In this document: piece by piece, positions 41,683 through 50,563 of the stretch
Layout of the letters: every line of letters begins with the position of its first letter
Numbering within the stretch: position 1 is the first letter of the stretch
NCBI RefSeq assembly: GCF_017876405.1
Contig: NZ_JAGINW010000001.1
Span: 9,065,203 to 9,129,202 of the forward strand
Direction of reading: 5' to 3'
Origin: Kibdelosporangium banguiense
Lineage (GTDB): Bacteria > Actinomycetota > Actinomycetes > Mycobacteriales > Pseudonocardiaceae
Length of the DNA stretch: 64,000 bases
Program-made: the position numbers and the translations under genes
Notes under the pieces: model-generated
Told to the model about the DNA's origin: nothing
What the model saw: only the letters and a program-made list of their open reading frames with translations
Database searches by the model: none

Positions 41683-41724
41683 ACCTACGGGCACACATGA
41701 CGCCGGTCATCCGTGCCCGTAGGT
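41683..41724. terminator. Bidirectional terminator between convergent genes
   Basis: Perfect 12-bp inverted repeat ACCTACGGGCAC / GTGCCCGTAGGT with an 18-base loop, 12 bases past the sigma-factor stop and 3 bases from the stop of the convergent secreted-protein gene. Confidence 0.75.
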
Positions 41725-41727
41725 TGA

Positions 41728-42741
41728 TTACTTGTATGCAACCGCGAAGACGTGGCTCATGTCGGAGTTGTGCTTGGTTGCCGACCCTCGCGAGTCGGTG
41801 AGGCCGACCGCGGTCCCCTGCACCGCGCCGGTCTCCCCGGACAGCCATTCCACCAGGACGTAGGCATTGAATCGCGGAATGCAACCGGAGTCCGTCCGTA
41901 CCTGGAAATCCGGCTTGTTCAACGGAACGAAGATATGGTGGACGTAGTAGGGCACCGCCTTGGTCACCGACGCCGACGAATCGCTGTGGCACACCGTGCC
42001 GTCCGCCTTCCACTGGTTGACGAAAAGCGTGAACCGGGCGGTGGACGAGCCGGATTTGTCACAGGAACTGCCTGGGTGACAGACCATGTACTCGGTATCG
42101 CCGAACACACTCAGACCCGAGAACCCCGCCGCTGTGTCGAACATCGGCATTGCGGGCTGCCGGACAATGGGCGTCGCGGAATTGACGTTCAGCAGCCCAC
42201 GGGGAACGCTGCTCTGAATGGGTTCGCCCGCGGCCGTGTTGTCGACAGAGACGTCCGCGAACCGCAGCGATCCACCTACCAGATCGACCGTCGAATCGTC
42301 ATAGCCGAGAGAGGCGGTCCTGATATAGGCGGTGCAGGTGACCACGCCCGTGACACCTGGATGCACCAGATACCTGGTAGTAAGGGTGACGTCCTCCCAT
42401 TGTGGGTTGCCGCCGCCTTTCTGGTAGACGTTCTGGCCCATCACCATGTTCTTGCTGCCGCCCGCCCACTTGCAGACGATCTCGTTGTCGAAGAGCGTAC
42501 GAATGGTCGCGGAGTTCACCCGCATCACCGACACCACATAAGCCGTCTGCGTACTGGACATGTCCAGTGAGATCGACCCGAGCGCCACGATATTCTGATC
42601 ATTGGAACCGTCCTGGGGCACGCCCGGCCCCAGAACGGTCCTCGGCTGGAACGTGACGCTTGTGGCTGCCGTGGCCGGCGAGACAAGGACGACCAGCATT
42701 ATCATTGTCATTCCGACGAGCAGGGACAGGGTTTTTCTCAA
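41728..42741 (-). CDS. Secreted protein of unknown function
   Basis: A 337-residue exported protein. The best start is a TTG at 42741 because GGAGG lies five bases upstream and a clean signal peptide follows at once (RKTLSLLVGMTMIMLVVLVSPATAA); in-frame ATGs at 42771 and 42792 would place a hydrophilic stretch ahead of it. The mature chain is beta-rich with several cysteines (EIVCKW, VTCTAY, YMVCHPGSSCDKS, TVCHSD, SGCIPR) and ends HNSDMSHVFAVAYK. No known domain is recognised. Convergent with the fused sigma-factor gene. Confidence 0.72.
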   Translation of the reverse strand: MRKTLSLLVGMTMIMLVVLVSPATAATSVTFQPRTVLGPGVPQDGSNDQNIVALGSISLDMSSTQTAYVVSVMRVNSATIRTLFDNEIVCKWAGGSKNMVMGQNVYQKGGGNPQWEDVTLTTRYLVHPGVTGVVTCTAYIRTASLGYDDSTVDLVGGSLRFADVSVDNTAAGEPIQSSVPRGLLNVNSATPIVRQPAMPMFDTAAGFSGLSVFGDTEYMVCHPGSSCDKSGSSTARFTLFVNQWKADGTVCHSDSSASVTKAVPYYVHHIFVPLNKPDFQVRTDSGCIPRFNAYVLVEWLSGETGAVQGTAVGLTDSRGSATKHNSDMSHVFAVAYK

Positions 42742-42907
42742 GCCAGCCTCCAGGATACAAGCCGAGAACATTCCGCCATATTTGTGCGGCACGCCGCTTC
42801 TCGCGGCGGCCGGGGGCGAACGTCAACTTATCCCATTCGGCGCAGGCAGACCTTGCAGGATTCTTGTGGTGACCGGAAAGAGAATCGCAATTGCGGCGTA
42901 CGGCTTG

Positions 42908-43276
42908 TCAGGCGCGGTCGTGGAGAGTGATCTGGTAGCCGTCGGGGTCGGCGAAGGTGAATGTCCGGCCGAAGGGGCCGTCGATCGGCGCGGAGACGAT
43001 GGTGTGACCGTCGGCGACGAGAGCATCGTGAATGGCCTGGACGTCCGTGGCGTGCAGCCAGATCGCGGCGCCGATGCCGGGCTGAGCCACGGATGAGAGA
43101 TCCGTGCCTGCAATGACGTCGCGGAGTGCGAACGCGATCGGCTTGGTCTCGAAGACGACGGCGTGCGCAGGCCCGGCCTGCGAGCGGACGAGGCCGAGGT
43201 ACTGCTCGTAGAACGCCTGCGAAGCGGCGAGATCACGTGCTTGGAGCGAGATGAAGTCGGGGCCGAGGGCGGGCAT
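42908..43276 (-). CDS. VOC family (glyoxalase/bleomycin resistance-like) protein
   Basis: A 122-residue vicinal-oxygen-chelate protein: DFISLQARDLAASQAFYEQYLGLVR at the N-terminus, then VQAIHDALVADGHTIVSAP and FTFADPDGYQITLHD at the end, with the likely metal ligands in place. AAGGAG precedes the ATG. It is divergent from a MarR regulator, and the spacer carries two identical-arm palindromes, so it is the probable target of that regulator. Substrate unknown. Confidence 0.87.
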   Translation of the reverse strand: MPALGPDFISLQARDLAASQAFYEQYLGLVRSQAGPAHAVVFETKPIAFALRDVIAGTDLSSVAQPGIGAAIWLHATDVQAIHDALVADGHTIVSAPIDGPFGRTFTFADPDGYQITLHDRA

Positions 43277-43296
43277 GGCGATACTCCTTCGTTGCG

Positions 43297-43340
43297 TGTC
43301 AGTCTTCTGACATGGCTCAACCTATGTCAGAATACTGACA
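43297..43340. promoter_or_regulatory. Two MarR-type operator boxes
   Basis: TGTCAG-N4-CTGACA occurs twice (43297-43312 and 43325-43340), with identical arms and centres 28 bp apart, between the divergent VOC and MarR genes. The second box ends on the A of the MarR start codon, so a bound repressor would block that start region directly. Confidence 0.82.
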
Positions 43341-43798
43341 TGAGTCAAGACGGGGCCGGCGTCGACCTGGAGACGTCACTGGGCTACCTGCTGAAAGAGG
43401 CGTCGAGCGTCCTGCGGGCAGCCATGGAGGAGGTGCTGCGGCCACTCGGGATGACCGTGACGCACTACGCCTGCCTCGAGCTGCTGGCGCAACGACCGGG
43501 CTTGTCGAACTCCGAGCTCGCGCGGGGTGCGTTCGTGACGCGGCAGTCGATGAACGTGCTGCTCCAGGCCCTGGAACGAGATGGCTACGTATCCAGGCCC
43601 ACCGAGGCACCCGTCGGGAAAGTTCTTCCCACACGGCTCACGCCTCGCGGCAGGCGGAGCCTGGAGAAGGCGACCGTGGCGGTCCGGTCCGTCGAGGTCA
43701 GAATGCTGGCCGGGATGACCGAGGCCGAGCAGTCAGGCGCGTTCCGGATCCTGCAGAAGATGATCCATTCCCTGCGCGAGGGCAACGACGGCGCATAG
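43340..43798 (+). CDS. MarR family transcriptional regulator
   Basis: A 152-residue MarR repressor: dimerisation helices at both ends, winged helix in the middle (MTVTHYACLELLAQRPGLSNSELARGAFVTRQSMNVLLQALERDGYVSRPTE, wing KVLPTRLTPRGRRSLE). The ATG at 43340 is chosen because the longer reading crosses both operator boxes and shadows the VOC gene. There is no ribosome site between the second box and the ATG, so a leaderless transcript is likely. Regulates itself and the VOC gene in all likelihood. Confidence 0.86.
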   Translation: MSQDGAGVDLETSLGYLLKEASSVLRAAMEEVLRPLGMTVTHYACLELLAQRPGLSNSELARGAFVTRQSMNVLLQALERDGYVSRPTEAPVGKVLPTRLTPRGRRSLEKATVAVRSVEVRMLAGMTEAEQSGAFRILQKMIHSLREGNDGA

Positions 43799-43808
43799 CG
43801 ACGAGCCG

Positions 43809-44609
43809 TCAACCCGCCCGTCGCGCCGTGAACAGCAGCGTATTGGCAGGTGATCGGAGGTCGACGAGTTCGAGGCCCGCACTGACCAGCCAGGACACAA
43901 GCTCGTCCACTCGGAAGGCACGCACGTTGAAGGTCTGCTCGTGTCGTCGCTGGAAATGGCGATACGTGGCACGTTCGGCCTGCCGGAAGGTGAACGCCGT
44001 CAGCGTCCCGCCGATGCGCAGGCACCGGCCGACTTCCTGCAGGACCGCCCGCGGATCGGGAAACAGCTGCAGCGAGTTGGAGCAGTTCACCGCACCCAGC
44101 GAACCGGTGGTGAACGGCAGCTGCGAAGCGGTGCCGCGCACGACACAGAGGCCGGGCAGCTGGGCCCGGACCAAGTCGATCATGGCCACACTGAGGTCGA
44201 GGCCGATCACGCGGGACTCCCCCACGTGCGCCATGACGGTCCGGGTCCACCGCCCCGCACCGCAGGCAAGGTCAAGCACCGGGCCGTCCACCGGCCTGAT
44301 CATGGTGCGCAGGTAGTCGTCCTCGCCTTCCGGCGTGAGACCGTTCTCCCAGTTGGCGCCCATCAGGTTGAGGAATGCCACCCGTGTCTCGGATTCGTAC
44401 CGGGTGACGTGCAGCGGATCCTGTAGGTAGAACGGCCCCAGGCCGGGTTTCATCCGCACCTCGGGTGCGAAGTCCGGGTAACCCGCACCGGAGCCGAAGA
44501 CCCGATCACACTCCGGGCAGGCGAGCCGGTCATCGGTGGCCGCCACCGGACACCTGCATGTCGGGCAGGCGAAGACACCGCGAAACCGTTCGTGCAGCAG
44601 GTCAAGCAT
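43809..44609 (-). CDS. Class I SAM-dependent methyltransferase with N-terminal zinc ribbon
   Basis: A 266-residue methyltransferase. A zinc ribbon (CPTCRCP and CPEC, residues about 15-34) resembles that of RlmA-type rRNA methyltransferases. The Rossmann methyltransferase domain follows, with motif I VLDLACGAGRWT, then VIGLDLSVAMIDL and FPDPRAVLQEVGRCLRIGGTL. The start overlaps the cupin gene's end by eight bases, so it is the third gene of the minus-strand trio. Whether it modifies RNA or a small molecule cannot be told. Confidence 0.85.
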   Translation of the reverse strand: MLDLLHERFRGVFACPTCRCPVAATDDRLACPECDRVFGSGAGYPDFAPEVRMKPGLGPFYLQDPLHVTRYESETRVAFLNLMGANWENGLTPEGEDDYLRTMIRPVDGPVLDLACGAGRWTRTVMAHVGESRVIGLDLSVAMIDLVRAQLPGLCVVRGTASQLPFTTGSLGAVNCSNSLQLFPDPRAVLQEVGRCLRIGGTLTAFTFRQAERATYRHFQRRHEQTFNVRAFRVDELVSWLVSAGLELVDLRSPANTLLFTARRAG

Positions 44610-45729
44610 GTTCGTTCCGTTCTACGGCGTGGTCGGCCTTGGCGCCCATGTACGCCAGCAGCGCGACGGTTTCGGATTCCCACAGCTCTCCTGCCGTCCC
44701 GGCATCCAGCCGAAGGCCGGCCCGCCAGGTTTCGTCGAGCTCCCGTTCACCGGTGTCGAGCTGCCAAAGTGCAGGTGACGGCCAGACCCGGCCGATCCGG
44801 CTGTGCGTCTCGGCGCTCGTGAAGTCGGGCTGCGCCAGGCAACGTTCAAGCCGCTGCAAGTCTGCTTCGGGCAGCTCGGCCGGGCGCAGCGCGTCCAGCA
44901 CCGCCGCACTGTGGCTGGGAAAATGCGCCAGCAGATAGGCCATGGCGAGAATCGCCGCACTGTCGAGCTCCGGGCCGATCGTCCGCAGCAGGCGCGCGAT
45001 CGCCTTGTCCCAGCGAGCCACGTCGATGCCGTGCCGCTCGACCAGAATCCCCAGCAATATCAAGGCACGGGCGTGCAGCGAATCGGCAGGCAACCGCTCG
45101 GTCACGGTGTCGACAAGCATGTCAGCCACCTCACCCGCACACGCCGGCAACGGCGCCGGTTCGACCAGCGCGGCGCCCAAGTCTCGGTAGGCCTGCAGGA
45201 CTTCCGCTCGGTCGTCCGAACGAAAGACCGTCAGAGCAGCGAAAAGCGCGGCCGTCTCGTGATCGCGGAACACCGTTGTCCCACGTGCTGCCGCAGCCTG
45301 AACCATCTGAGCCGGGTCGGTGCGCGCGTGGTCGTGCGCCTCGGGTACCCGGGCAGCCGCCGCGGAGGGGCTCACCTCTTGGAAGAACTCCTCGAAACCC
45401 CCCGGCGTGATGATCACCAGGAAGTGCGCCTTCTCGGACGTCACCTCGAACCGGTGCGCCCGTCCCCGCGGCAGGTGTACCGCCGAGCCTGCCGTGACCG
45501 TTCCGGTGACGCCGTCCACTGTGCACTCAAGGGTGCCGTCGATGACAAAAAGAGTCTCGTCTTCCCGGCCATGGACATGCGGCGGTGTGGCGTATCCGCG
45601 AAGGGCGCGTTCCTCCACCACGGCGATCGCACCGTTCGTGTCCCCAGCGGCGGCCCTGATCGTGAGCAGGCCGCCCAGATGCCATCGCGCCCGCTCGGAG
45701 ACTGGCTCGAGCTGAGGGTGAACAGACAT
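44602..45729 (-). CDS. Cupin-domain protein with long helical C-terminal domain
   Basis: A 375-residue protein. The N-terminal 125 residues form a single cupin: motif 1 PPHVHGREDETLFVIDGTLE and motif 2 AVHLPRGRAHRFEV, with the usual His/His/Glu/His metal ligands present. The remaining 250 residues are helical with Ala/Leu repeats (LVDTVTERLPADSLHARALILLGILVE, AYLLAHFPSH) and are not recognised; a repeat-type scaffold is possible. It lies between the mycothiol-isomerase-like gene and the methyltransferase, so the three likely act together. The reaction is unknown. Confidence 0.8.
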   Translation of the reverse strand: MSVHPQLEPVSERARWHLGGLLTIRAAAGDTNGAIAVVEERALRGYATPPHVHGREDETLFVIDGTLECTVDGVTGTVTAGSAVHLPRGRAHRFEVTSEKAHFLVIITPGGFEEFFQEVSPSAAAARVPEAHDHARTDPAQMVQAAAARGTTVFRDHETAALFAALTVFRSDDRAEVLQAYRDLGAALVEPAPLPACAGEVADMLVDTVTERLPADSLHARALILLGILVERHGIDVARWDKAIARLLRTIGPELDSAAILAMAYLLAHFPSHSAAVLDALRPAELPEADLQRLERCLAQPDFTSAETHSRIGRVWPSPALWQLDTGERELDETWRAGLRLDAGTAGELWESETVALLAYMGAKADHAVERNEHA

Positions 45730-45745
45730 CGTGCTCCTTTTCCAT

Positions 45746-46387
45746 TCAGGTCAGCACAGGCAGCACCACGGACGACGAACGACCGGTGGCGGCGAGTACG
45801 AAGTCGGCAGGCGGGAAAAGATCCGTCAGCACGTCCACAGTGCGGTGCAATGCATCGGGAGTGGGACCAGCAGCGTGTGCGACCACGGCGCCGAGATCGA
45901 GCAAGTGCACCGTGGCTTCGAGGATTCTCGTCACCGCGAAGTCCGAGAGCCTGATCGTGCCCGCGATGCTGCGCACCACGTTGTTCCCATTCACAGACAG
46001 TGCGGCGAGAACCCTGCCTGCCTGGCCATGAAAGGCTTCGACGAGAACCTCATCAGCTCGCTCAGCAGCCCATATCCTGGCTGCCTGCGCGACCTGGGCA
46101 GCGCCTTGCTTGCCCAACGGCCTCAGTGCGGCGAAGTAGGCGGCCGCGTCGGACAGTTCGGGCTCGTCGGTGCACAGAGGCTGCGCGATGAGGTCTGCCA
46201 ATGTCGACACACCCCGGCTGACGTGGGCATACAGCTCACGCACCGTCCAATCGCCCAGACCGGATCCGGCCGTCCACATTTCGGCAGGCATCCGCCGGCC
46301 GGCGATGTGCCAGCGATTCCACATTTCCGCGAGCGTGTCCCGATCCGTGCCGCGACAGCTCGAACGGGACACCCCGGCCTCGATCAC
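45746..46387 (-). CDS. DinB/maleylpyruvate-isomerase-like (MDMPI) protein
   Basis: A 213-residue four-helix protein of the mycothiol-dependent maleylpyruvate isomerase/DinB group: WTVRELYAHVSRGV near the N-terminus carries the first metal-ligand His, and ATVHLLDLGAVV in the second half supplies another. Start is uncertain; ATG at 46387 has GGGGGAA upstream, and a GTG five codons later is an alternative. It is the first gene of the trio with the cupin and methyltransferase genes, 16 bases before the cupin. Substrate not predictable. Confidence 0.78.
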   Translation of the reverse strand: MIEAGVSRSSCRGTDRDTLAEMWNRWHIAGRRMPAEMWTAGSGLGDWTVRELYAHVSRGVSTLADLIAQPLCTDEPELSDAAAYFAALRPLGKQGAAQVAQAARIWAAERADEVLVEAFHGQAGRVLAALSVNGNNVVRSIAGTIRLSDFAVTRILEATVHLLDLGAVVAHAAGPTPDALHRTVDVLTDLFPPADFVLAATGRSSSVVLPVLT

Positions 46388-46568
46388 TGGCTCGTTCCCC
46401 CAAAGACCAACTCGTACACCACATCCGACGCCGATTATGGGAATGATGTTGCTCCGCAGGCACGGGCCACACCGCGCGATGCCCGTTGTGTCAGCAAATC
46501 CTGCACTATTGACCAGTGGACAGGGGTTCTGTCCTGTGGGATCGGCCGGGGGTTGTTAACGTCGGAGG

Positions 46569-49121
46569 ATGACGGCGCTGTGGGGTATCTCCTTCGACGC
46601 CACACCGATCTCCGGTGTCGTGGTCGAGTTCGTGAAGACAGCAAGGCATTTCGCCGACAGGGGCCACCGGGTACTGCTCGATCTGGGCTACGACATCAAG
46701 GCCGACAAGGACTTGTTCTTCCAGCCCTACCGCGACGAGGGCACGCTTCTGCCGGACTGGGTGGAGCTGGCCCGGGTGGCCGGGATCAGCGACATCCCAG
46801 GCTATGACCAGCAGTTCGTCGCCGATGTGTTGCGAAACGTGGTCCAGCGTGGCGAGCCGGAACCCAGGATCCAGCCTCTCGCACACCAGATCGCCGACCT
46901 GATAGTCCAGGCGTGGGAGGCGCAGGACGTATCGTTCGTGCTGGTCGAGAACGGGACCTTGCCGGAGAACATCACCTACACCCATGCCTTGCACCTGGCT
47001 GTCAACGAGTATGGGGCCCGCAGAGGTCTCGGCCGGTTCGTGTTGTGGCGGGACCACGATCTGATGTGGCAGAGCGAGCCGAGTTCCAGGAAGTACGGCG
47101 ACTATCCCTACCCGGCGACGCCCCGGCCACCGGCCTCACCGCACATCCACTATGTCGTGTTGCATGAGGAGGCGCGTCGGCGCATGCTCGACTGGACGCC
47201 GCACTTGGCCGCCCTCGATGTCCTGCCCAACACGTTCAGCTACGACCGCGCGGCCGTTGACACCTCGAACGCCGGATTCCGGAAATACTACGGGATTCCC
47301 GAAGAGGTTCCGCTGATCGCGCGGTGCACCCGGATCATCCAGCAGAAACGGATCGACCGTGATCTGCACCTGCTGGCCGGTTTGACCGATGCCTACCTCT
47401 TCGTGGCAGGCGACACCACCGAATCCCCAGCCGAGTATGAGCGGCTCACCGGGCTGGCGGCCGAGTTGGGAGTTGCCGACCGGGTGATCTTCGGCGGCCT
47501 GCTGGCCCCGCGTGAAGGCCACAGCGCGGGGAACCGGTACTCGGTTCGCGATCTGCTCGCCCACACCACGGTGATGTCGTTTCTGACCTCCTATGACTAT
47601 GAGAGCTACGGAAATCCGATCGGCGAGGCCATCGCTTCCGGCGTGCCCTACCTGACGACTCGCTACCAGCTCTACGACACGGTCTACGGTGGCAAGGGAT
47701 TTCGTGCCGCCGTCTTCGATCCGGCGGACGGCGACCTGCCGGGTCCAGGATTCATCCAGGAAGTGCGAGACCTGCTCGACGACGAGGAGAAGCGCGCGGA
47801 CATGGCGGAGTTCAACTACCAGTTGGGGCAACGGCACACCACGAAGGACGTCCTGGAACGGCTGTTGCTGACACCGATGGACGAGCGGATCCGGCTCAGT
47901 GTGATCCTGCCCGTCTACAACGAGGCCGCGAACCTCCCTGCGGTACTCGACTCGTTGTACCACCAACGCGGAATCGACCGTGAGCTGTACGAGATCGTGC
48001 TGGTGGACAACAACTCCACTGACAACACGGTCGCCATCGCGCAGGCCTTCGCCACCGAGCATCCGGACGTGACGCTGCACGTCGTGCTCGAACCTGAGCA
48101 GGGCGTGTCCTGCGCCCGTCGGACCGGGATGCGGTTCGCCAGCGTGCGCAGCCGCGGCCGGTCCAATGGGGACGAACGGTTCCATCTGGTCTCTGCGGAC
48201 GCCGACTGCCGTGTCGCCCCGGACTGGCTGGCCGAGCTGTTCGCGGCGATGGAATCCGGGAAAGCCGCCATCGGTGTCTGCGACTACTACTATTCACCGG
48301 AACATTTCACCGGCCGCCCACGGCTCTGGGACGCCATCTGGAAGACCTTGCGCTGCCGGGCCGTCACGTTCGCCTTGTTCGGCACTTTCCCGGATGGCAA
48401 GGGGTTCGCCGTGGACCGGGACGTGCACGACGCGGTCGGCGGAATCGAGATCTTCTACCAGGTGCAGGACGGGCGGTTCGTCAACCACCTGTCCGACGAC
48501 TGGGACTTCGGCATCAAAGTCCGTGCCAGCGGTGAGGACATCGCCTTCGCGCCCAGGTCCCGGGTGGAGATCAACCCGCGGCGCGTCGACCATGCCATCA
48601 ACGAGGTGATCACCGGCCGGGCCTACGGCAACGACGGAATCATTGTCATGCAGGACATCCGCGTGACCGGCGCGGCCGAACACCCTGATCTCACCGAGGA
48701 ACAGGCCCAGCAGGCATGGGAGTTCTCCATCAAGGACTTCACCCCGAAGAACACCATCCTGCCGGTGCTGCTCACGCCTTCGCTGCTGGACGACGACGTC
48801 GTGATCGAGTTCTTCGGCCCGGAGCTGGCGGAGCGGCTGGCCAGGCGGATCGCGAAGATCAAGGACGAGATGCGGGTACTCGACTTCACCCCGATCCACT
48901 CCTACAAGACACCGTCCTACCGACTGTACTTCGAGTTCCGTGAAGAGATCTTCGCCAGGCTGCGCGCGACCGTCGGCGAGGACATCGGCTACCCGCCGCC
49001 GCTACCGCAGTGCCTGCAGGACGTGCCGCCGGAGCGGTTCACCGAGTTCGTCAGGTACTACTGCGAGGACAGGGAATCCGGCGAGGCGCACAACTACTTC
49101 GGCAACGGCGGTGTGTTCTGA
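46569..49121 (+). CDS. Two-domain glycosyltransferase (GT4-like plus GT2)
   Basis: An 850-residue cytoplasmic fusion. Residues 1 to about 430 have a GT-B fold of the GT4 type (GISFDATPISGVVVEFVKTARHFADRGHRVL; donor site near RIIQQKRIDRDLHLLAGL, FLTSYDYESYGNPIGEAIASGVP). From about 437 a GT-A family 2 domain follows (LSVILPVYNEAANLPAVLDSLY, VLVDNNSTDNTVAIAQ, DADCRVAPDWLAEL, then VNHLSDDWDFGIKV). The last 170 residues are unassigned. The GGAGG box touches the ATG with no spacer, so a leaderless start or a slightly later start is possible. Its stop overlaps the radical SAM start (TGATG). I do not recognise the pathway. Confidence 0.83.
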   Translation: MTALWGISFDATPISGVVVEFVKTARHFADRGHRVLLDLGYDIKADKDLFFQPYRDEGTLLPDWVELARVAGISDIPGYDQQFVADVLRNVVQRGEPEPRIQPLAHQIADLIVQAWEAQDVSFVLVENGTLPENITYTHALHLAVNEYGARRGLGRFVLWRDHDLMWQSEPSSRKYGDYPYPATPRPPASPHIHYVVLHEEARRRMLDWTPHLAALDVLPNTFSYDRAAVDTSNAGFRKYYGIPEEVPLIARCTRIIQQKRIDRDLHLLAGLTDAYLFVAGDTTESPAEYERLTGLAAELGVADRVIFGGLLAPREGHSAGNRYSVRDLLAHTTVMSFLTSYDYESYGNPIGEAIASGVPYLTTRYQLYDTVYGGKGFRAAVFDPADGDLPGPGFIQEVRDLLDDEEKRADMAEFNYQLGQRHTTKDVLERLLLTPMDERIRLSVILPVYNEAANLPAVLDSLYHQRGIDRELYEIVLVDNNSTDNTVAIAQAFATEHPDVTLHVVLEPEQGVSCARRTGMRFASVRSRGRSNGDERFHLVSADADCRVAPDWLAELFAAMESGKAAIGVCDYYYSPEHFTGRPRLWDAIWKTLRCRAVTFALFGTFPDGKGFAVDRDVHDAVGGIEIFYQVQDGRFVNHLSDDWDFGIKVRASGEDIAFAPRSRVEINPRRVDHAINEVITGRAYGNDGIIVMQDIRVTGAAEHPDLTEEQAQQAWEFSIKDFTPKNTILPVLLTPSLLDDDVVIEFFGPELAERLARRIAKIKDEMRVLDFTPIHSYKTPSYRLYFEFREEIFARLRATVGEDIGYPPPLPQCLQDVPPERFTEFVRYYCEDRESGEAHNYFGNGGVF

Positions 49122-50560
49122 TGACATACGAAGAGGCCCTGGCGTCACTGCGAATGACCGACCCGTCGATGCCAGTCCCGGCGGTCGTGCTGACCCTGGC
49201 CGCGCCGGAGAACCGTCACCTCCTCGAATACGTGATCGAGGATCCGTTCGGCGCGCATGTGTTCCCCGGTGACATCGCCGCGTACTCGCCGGCGGACTTC
49301 CTGTCCGATCTGGACGATCAACTGGCCGGCACGGCACCGATCCACCTGTGGTCGTACATTCCCACATGTGCCTACCGGTGCCGGTTCTGCCAGTACCCGG
49401 TGGTGCTGGCCAAAGGGGACAACGCGGACGCGAAGGCCGCGCAGTGGGTCGACTGGAACATCCGGGAGGCCGAACTGTGGCTGCGCGCGGTGCCGAACCT
49501 GCGTTCGGCTCCCGTGGGAGAGTTCAACGTCTTCGGCGGCACACCGTCCCTGCTGCCGCCCGACGCGATCCGCCGGTTGCTGGACTTCTACCGGGAGAAT
49601 TTCGCCTTCGGCCCGGACACCGCGATCCGGTTCGAGGGCGACCCCAGCACGTTCACCCCACCGAAGCTCGAACTGCTCGCCGAACTGGGGTGCACCAAGC
49701 TGTCCAGTGGCGTGCAGTCCTTCGACGACAAGGTGCTGCACGAGTGCGGCCGCGAACACTCCGCCCAGATGTGCGTCGACTTCGTCCGCACAGCGCAGCG
49801 GATCGGCTTCGAGTGGATCAGCATCGACCTGATGTACGGGCTGCTCGACCAGACGCTCGACAGCGTCCGGCGTGACCTCGACACCGTACTGGATCTCGAA
49901 CTGACCGCCGTGGTCTGCACGAAACTGCACCTGAAGTCCTATTCGGACACACGGACCGGAGTCGCGGGCGTGCAGCCCGCGGCCTGGCAGATCCCCTCCT
50001 ACCGCGACAAACTCGTGCACGACGGGCACCGCTGGCCCGCACTCGGCGAGCAGTACCAGATGCGCGAGATCCTCACCGACGGACTGCGGAACGCCGGCTA
50101 CACCGAACACCCGACCATGTACTTCGCCCGCGCGGGCCACGCCCCCGAGGAATGGAAGTCGATCATGGTAGACCAGCACCGGCAGGAGGCCGAAGTGGCG
50201 ATCGGCCTCGGCGGCAGTTCAAGCTGCCGCCGCTCCGAGGCAATCACCGACGTCCACTGGCAACGCTACGCCCAAGCCGTCGACGAGGGCCGCATCCCCC
50301 TGGGCTCAGCAACCCGTTTCTCCCCGGAGGCACAGGAATCCCGCGCCATCAAGATGGCCTTGTCCACCCTGCAGCCAGTCCGCTCCGACCTGCATCTCGA
50401 GCGGTTCGGCCGTGCGCTGCACGAGGAACCGTGGCACTCCCAGTTCGAGTCACTGGCCCGCCGGGGCCTGCTTGTCCTCGACGACACCGGCGTCACGCTG
50501 ACCCCGGACGGCGAGGTGCTCGTCGAGGCGATCATCAACACCGAACTCGACGAGCAGTGA
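49121..50560 (+). CDS. HemN-like radical SAM enzyme
   Basis: A 479-residue radical SAM protein of the coproporphyrinogen-dehydrogenase (HemN) branch. The cluster motif is CAYRCRFC (CxxxCxxC) at about residues 82-89, preceded by IHLWSYIPT. Family features follow: EFNVFGGTPSLLPPDAI, FEGDPSTFTPPKLELLAELG, LSSGVQSFDDKVLHECGREH, and a HemN_C winged-helix tail. It is unlikely to be the heme enzyme: it is fused translationally to a glycosyltransferase gene rather than heme genes, and the family includes methyl- and heme-transfer homologs with other substrates. The ATG overlaps the upstream stop by one base. Confidence 0.88.
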   Translation: MTYEEALASLRMTDPSMPVPAVVLTLAAPENRHLLEYVIEDPFGAHVFPGDIAAYSPADFLSDLDDQLAGTAPIHLWSYIPTCAYRCRFCQYPVVLAKGDNADAKAAQWVDWNIREAELWLRAVPNLRSAPVGEFNVFGGTPSLLPPDAIRRLLDFYRENFAFGPDTAIRFEGDPSTFTPPKLELLAELGCTKLSSGVQSFDDKVLHECGREHSAQMCVDFVRTAQRIGFEWISIDLMYGLLDQTLDSVRRDLDTVLDLELTAVVCTKLHLKSYSDTRTGVAGVQPAAWQIPSYRDKLVHDGHRWPALGEQYQMREILTDGLRNAGYTEHPTMYFARAGHAPEEWKSIMVDQHRQEAEVAIGLGGSSSCRRSEAITDVHWQRYAQAVDEGRIPLGSATRFSPEAQESRAIKMALSTLQPVRSDLHLERFGRALHEEPWHSQFESLARRGLLVLDDTGVTLTPDGEVLVEAIINTELDEQ

Positions 50561-50563
50561 TCG

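Noticed and set aside
49121..50560. Annotation of the radical SAM gene as heme-biosynthetic hemN/hemW
   Set aside because: It has the HemN-branch motifs, but the coupling to a glycosyltransferase gene and absence of heme genes make a housekeeping heme role unlikely; only a family-level call is justified.
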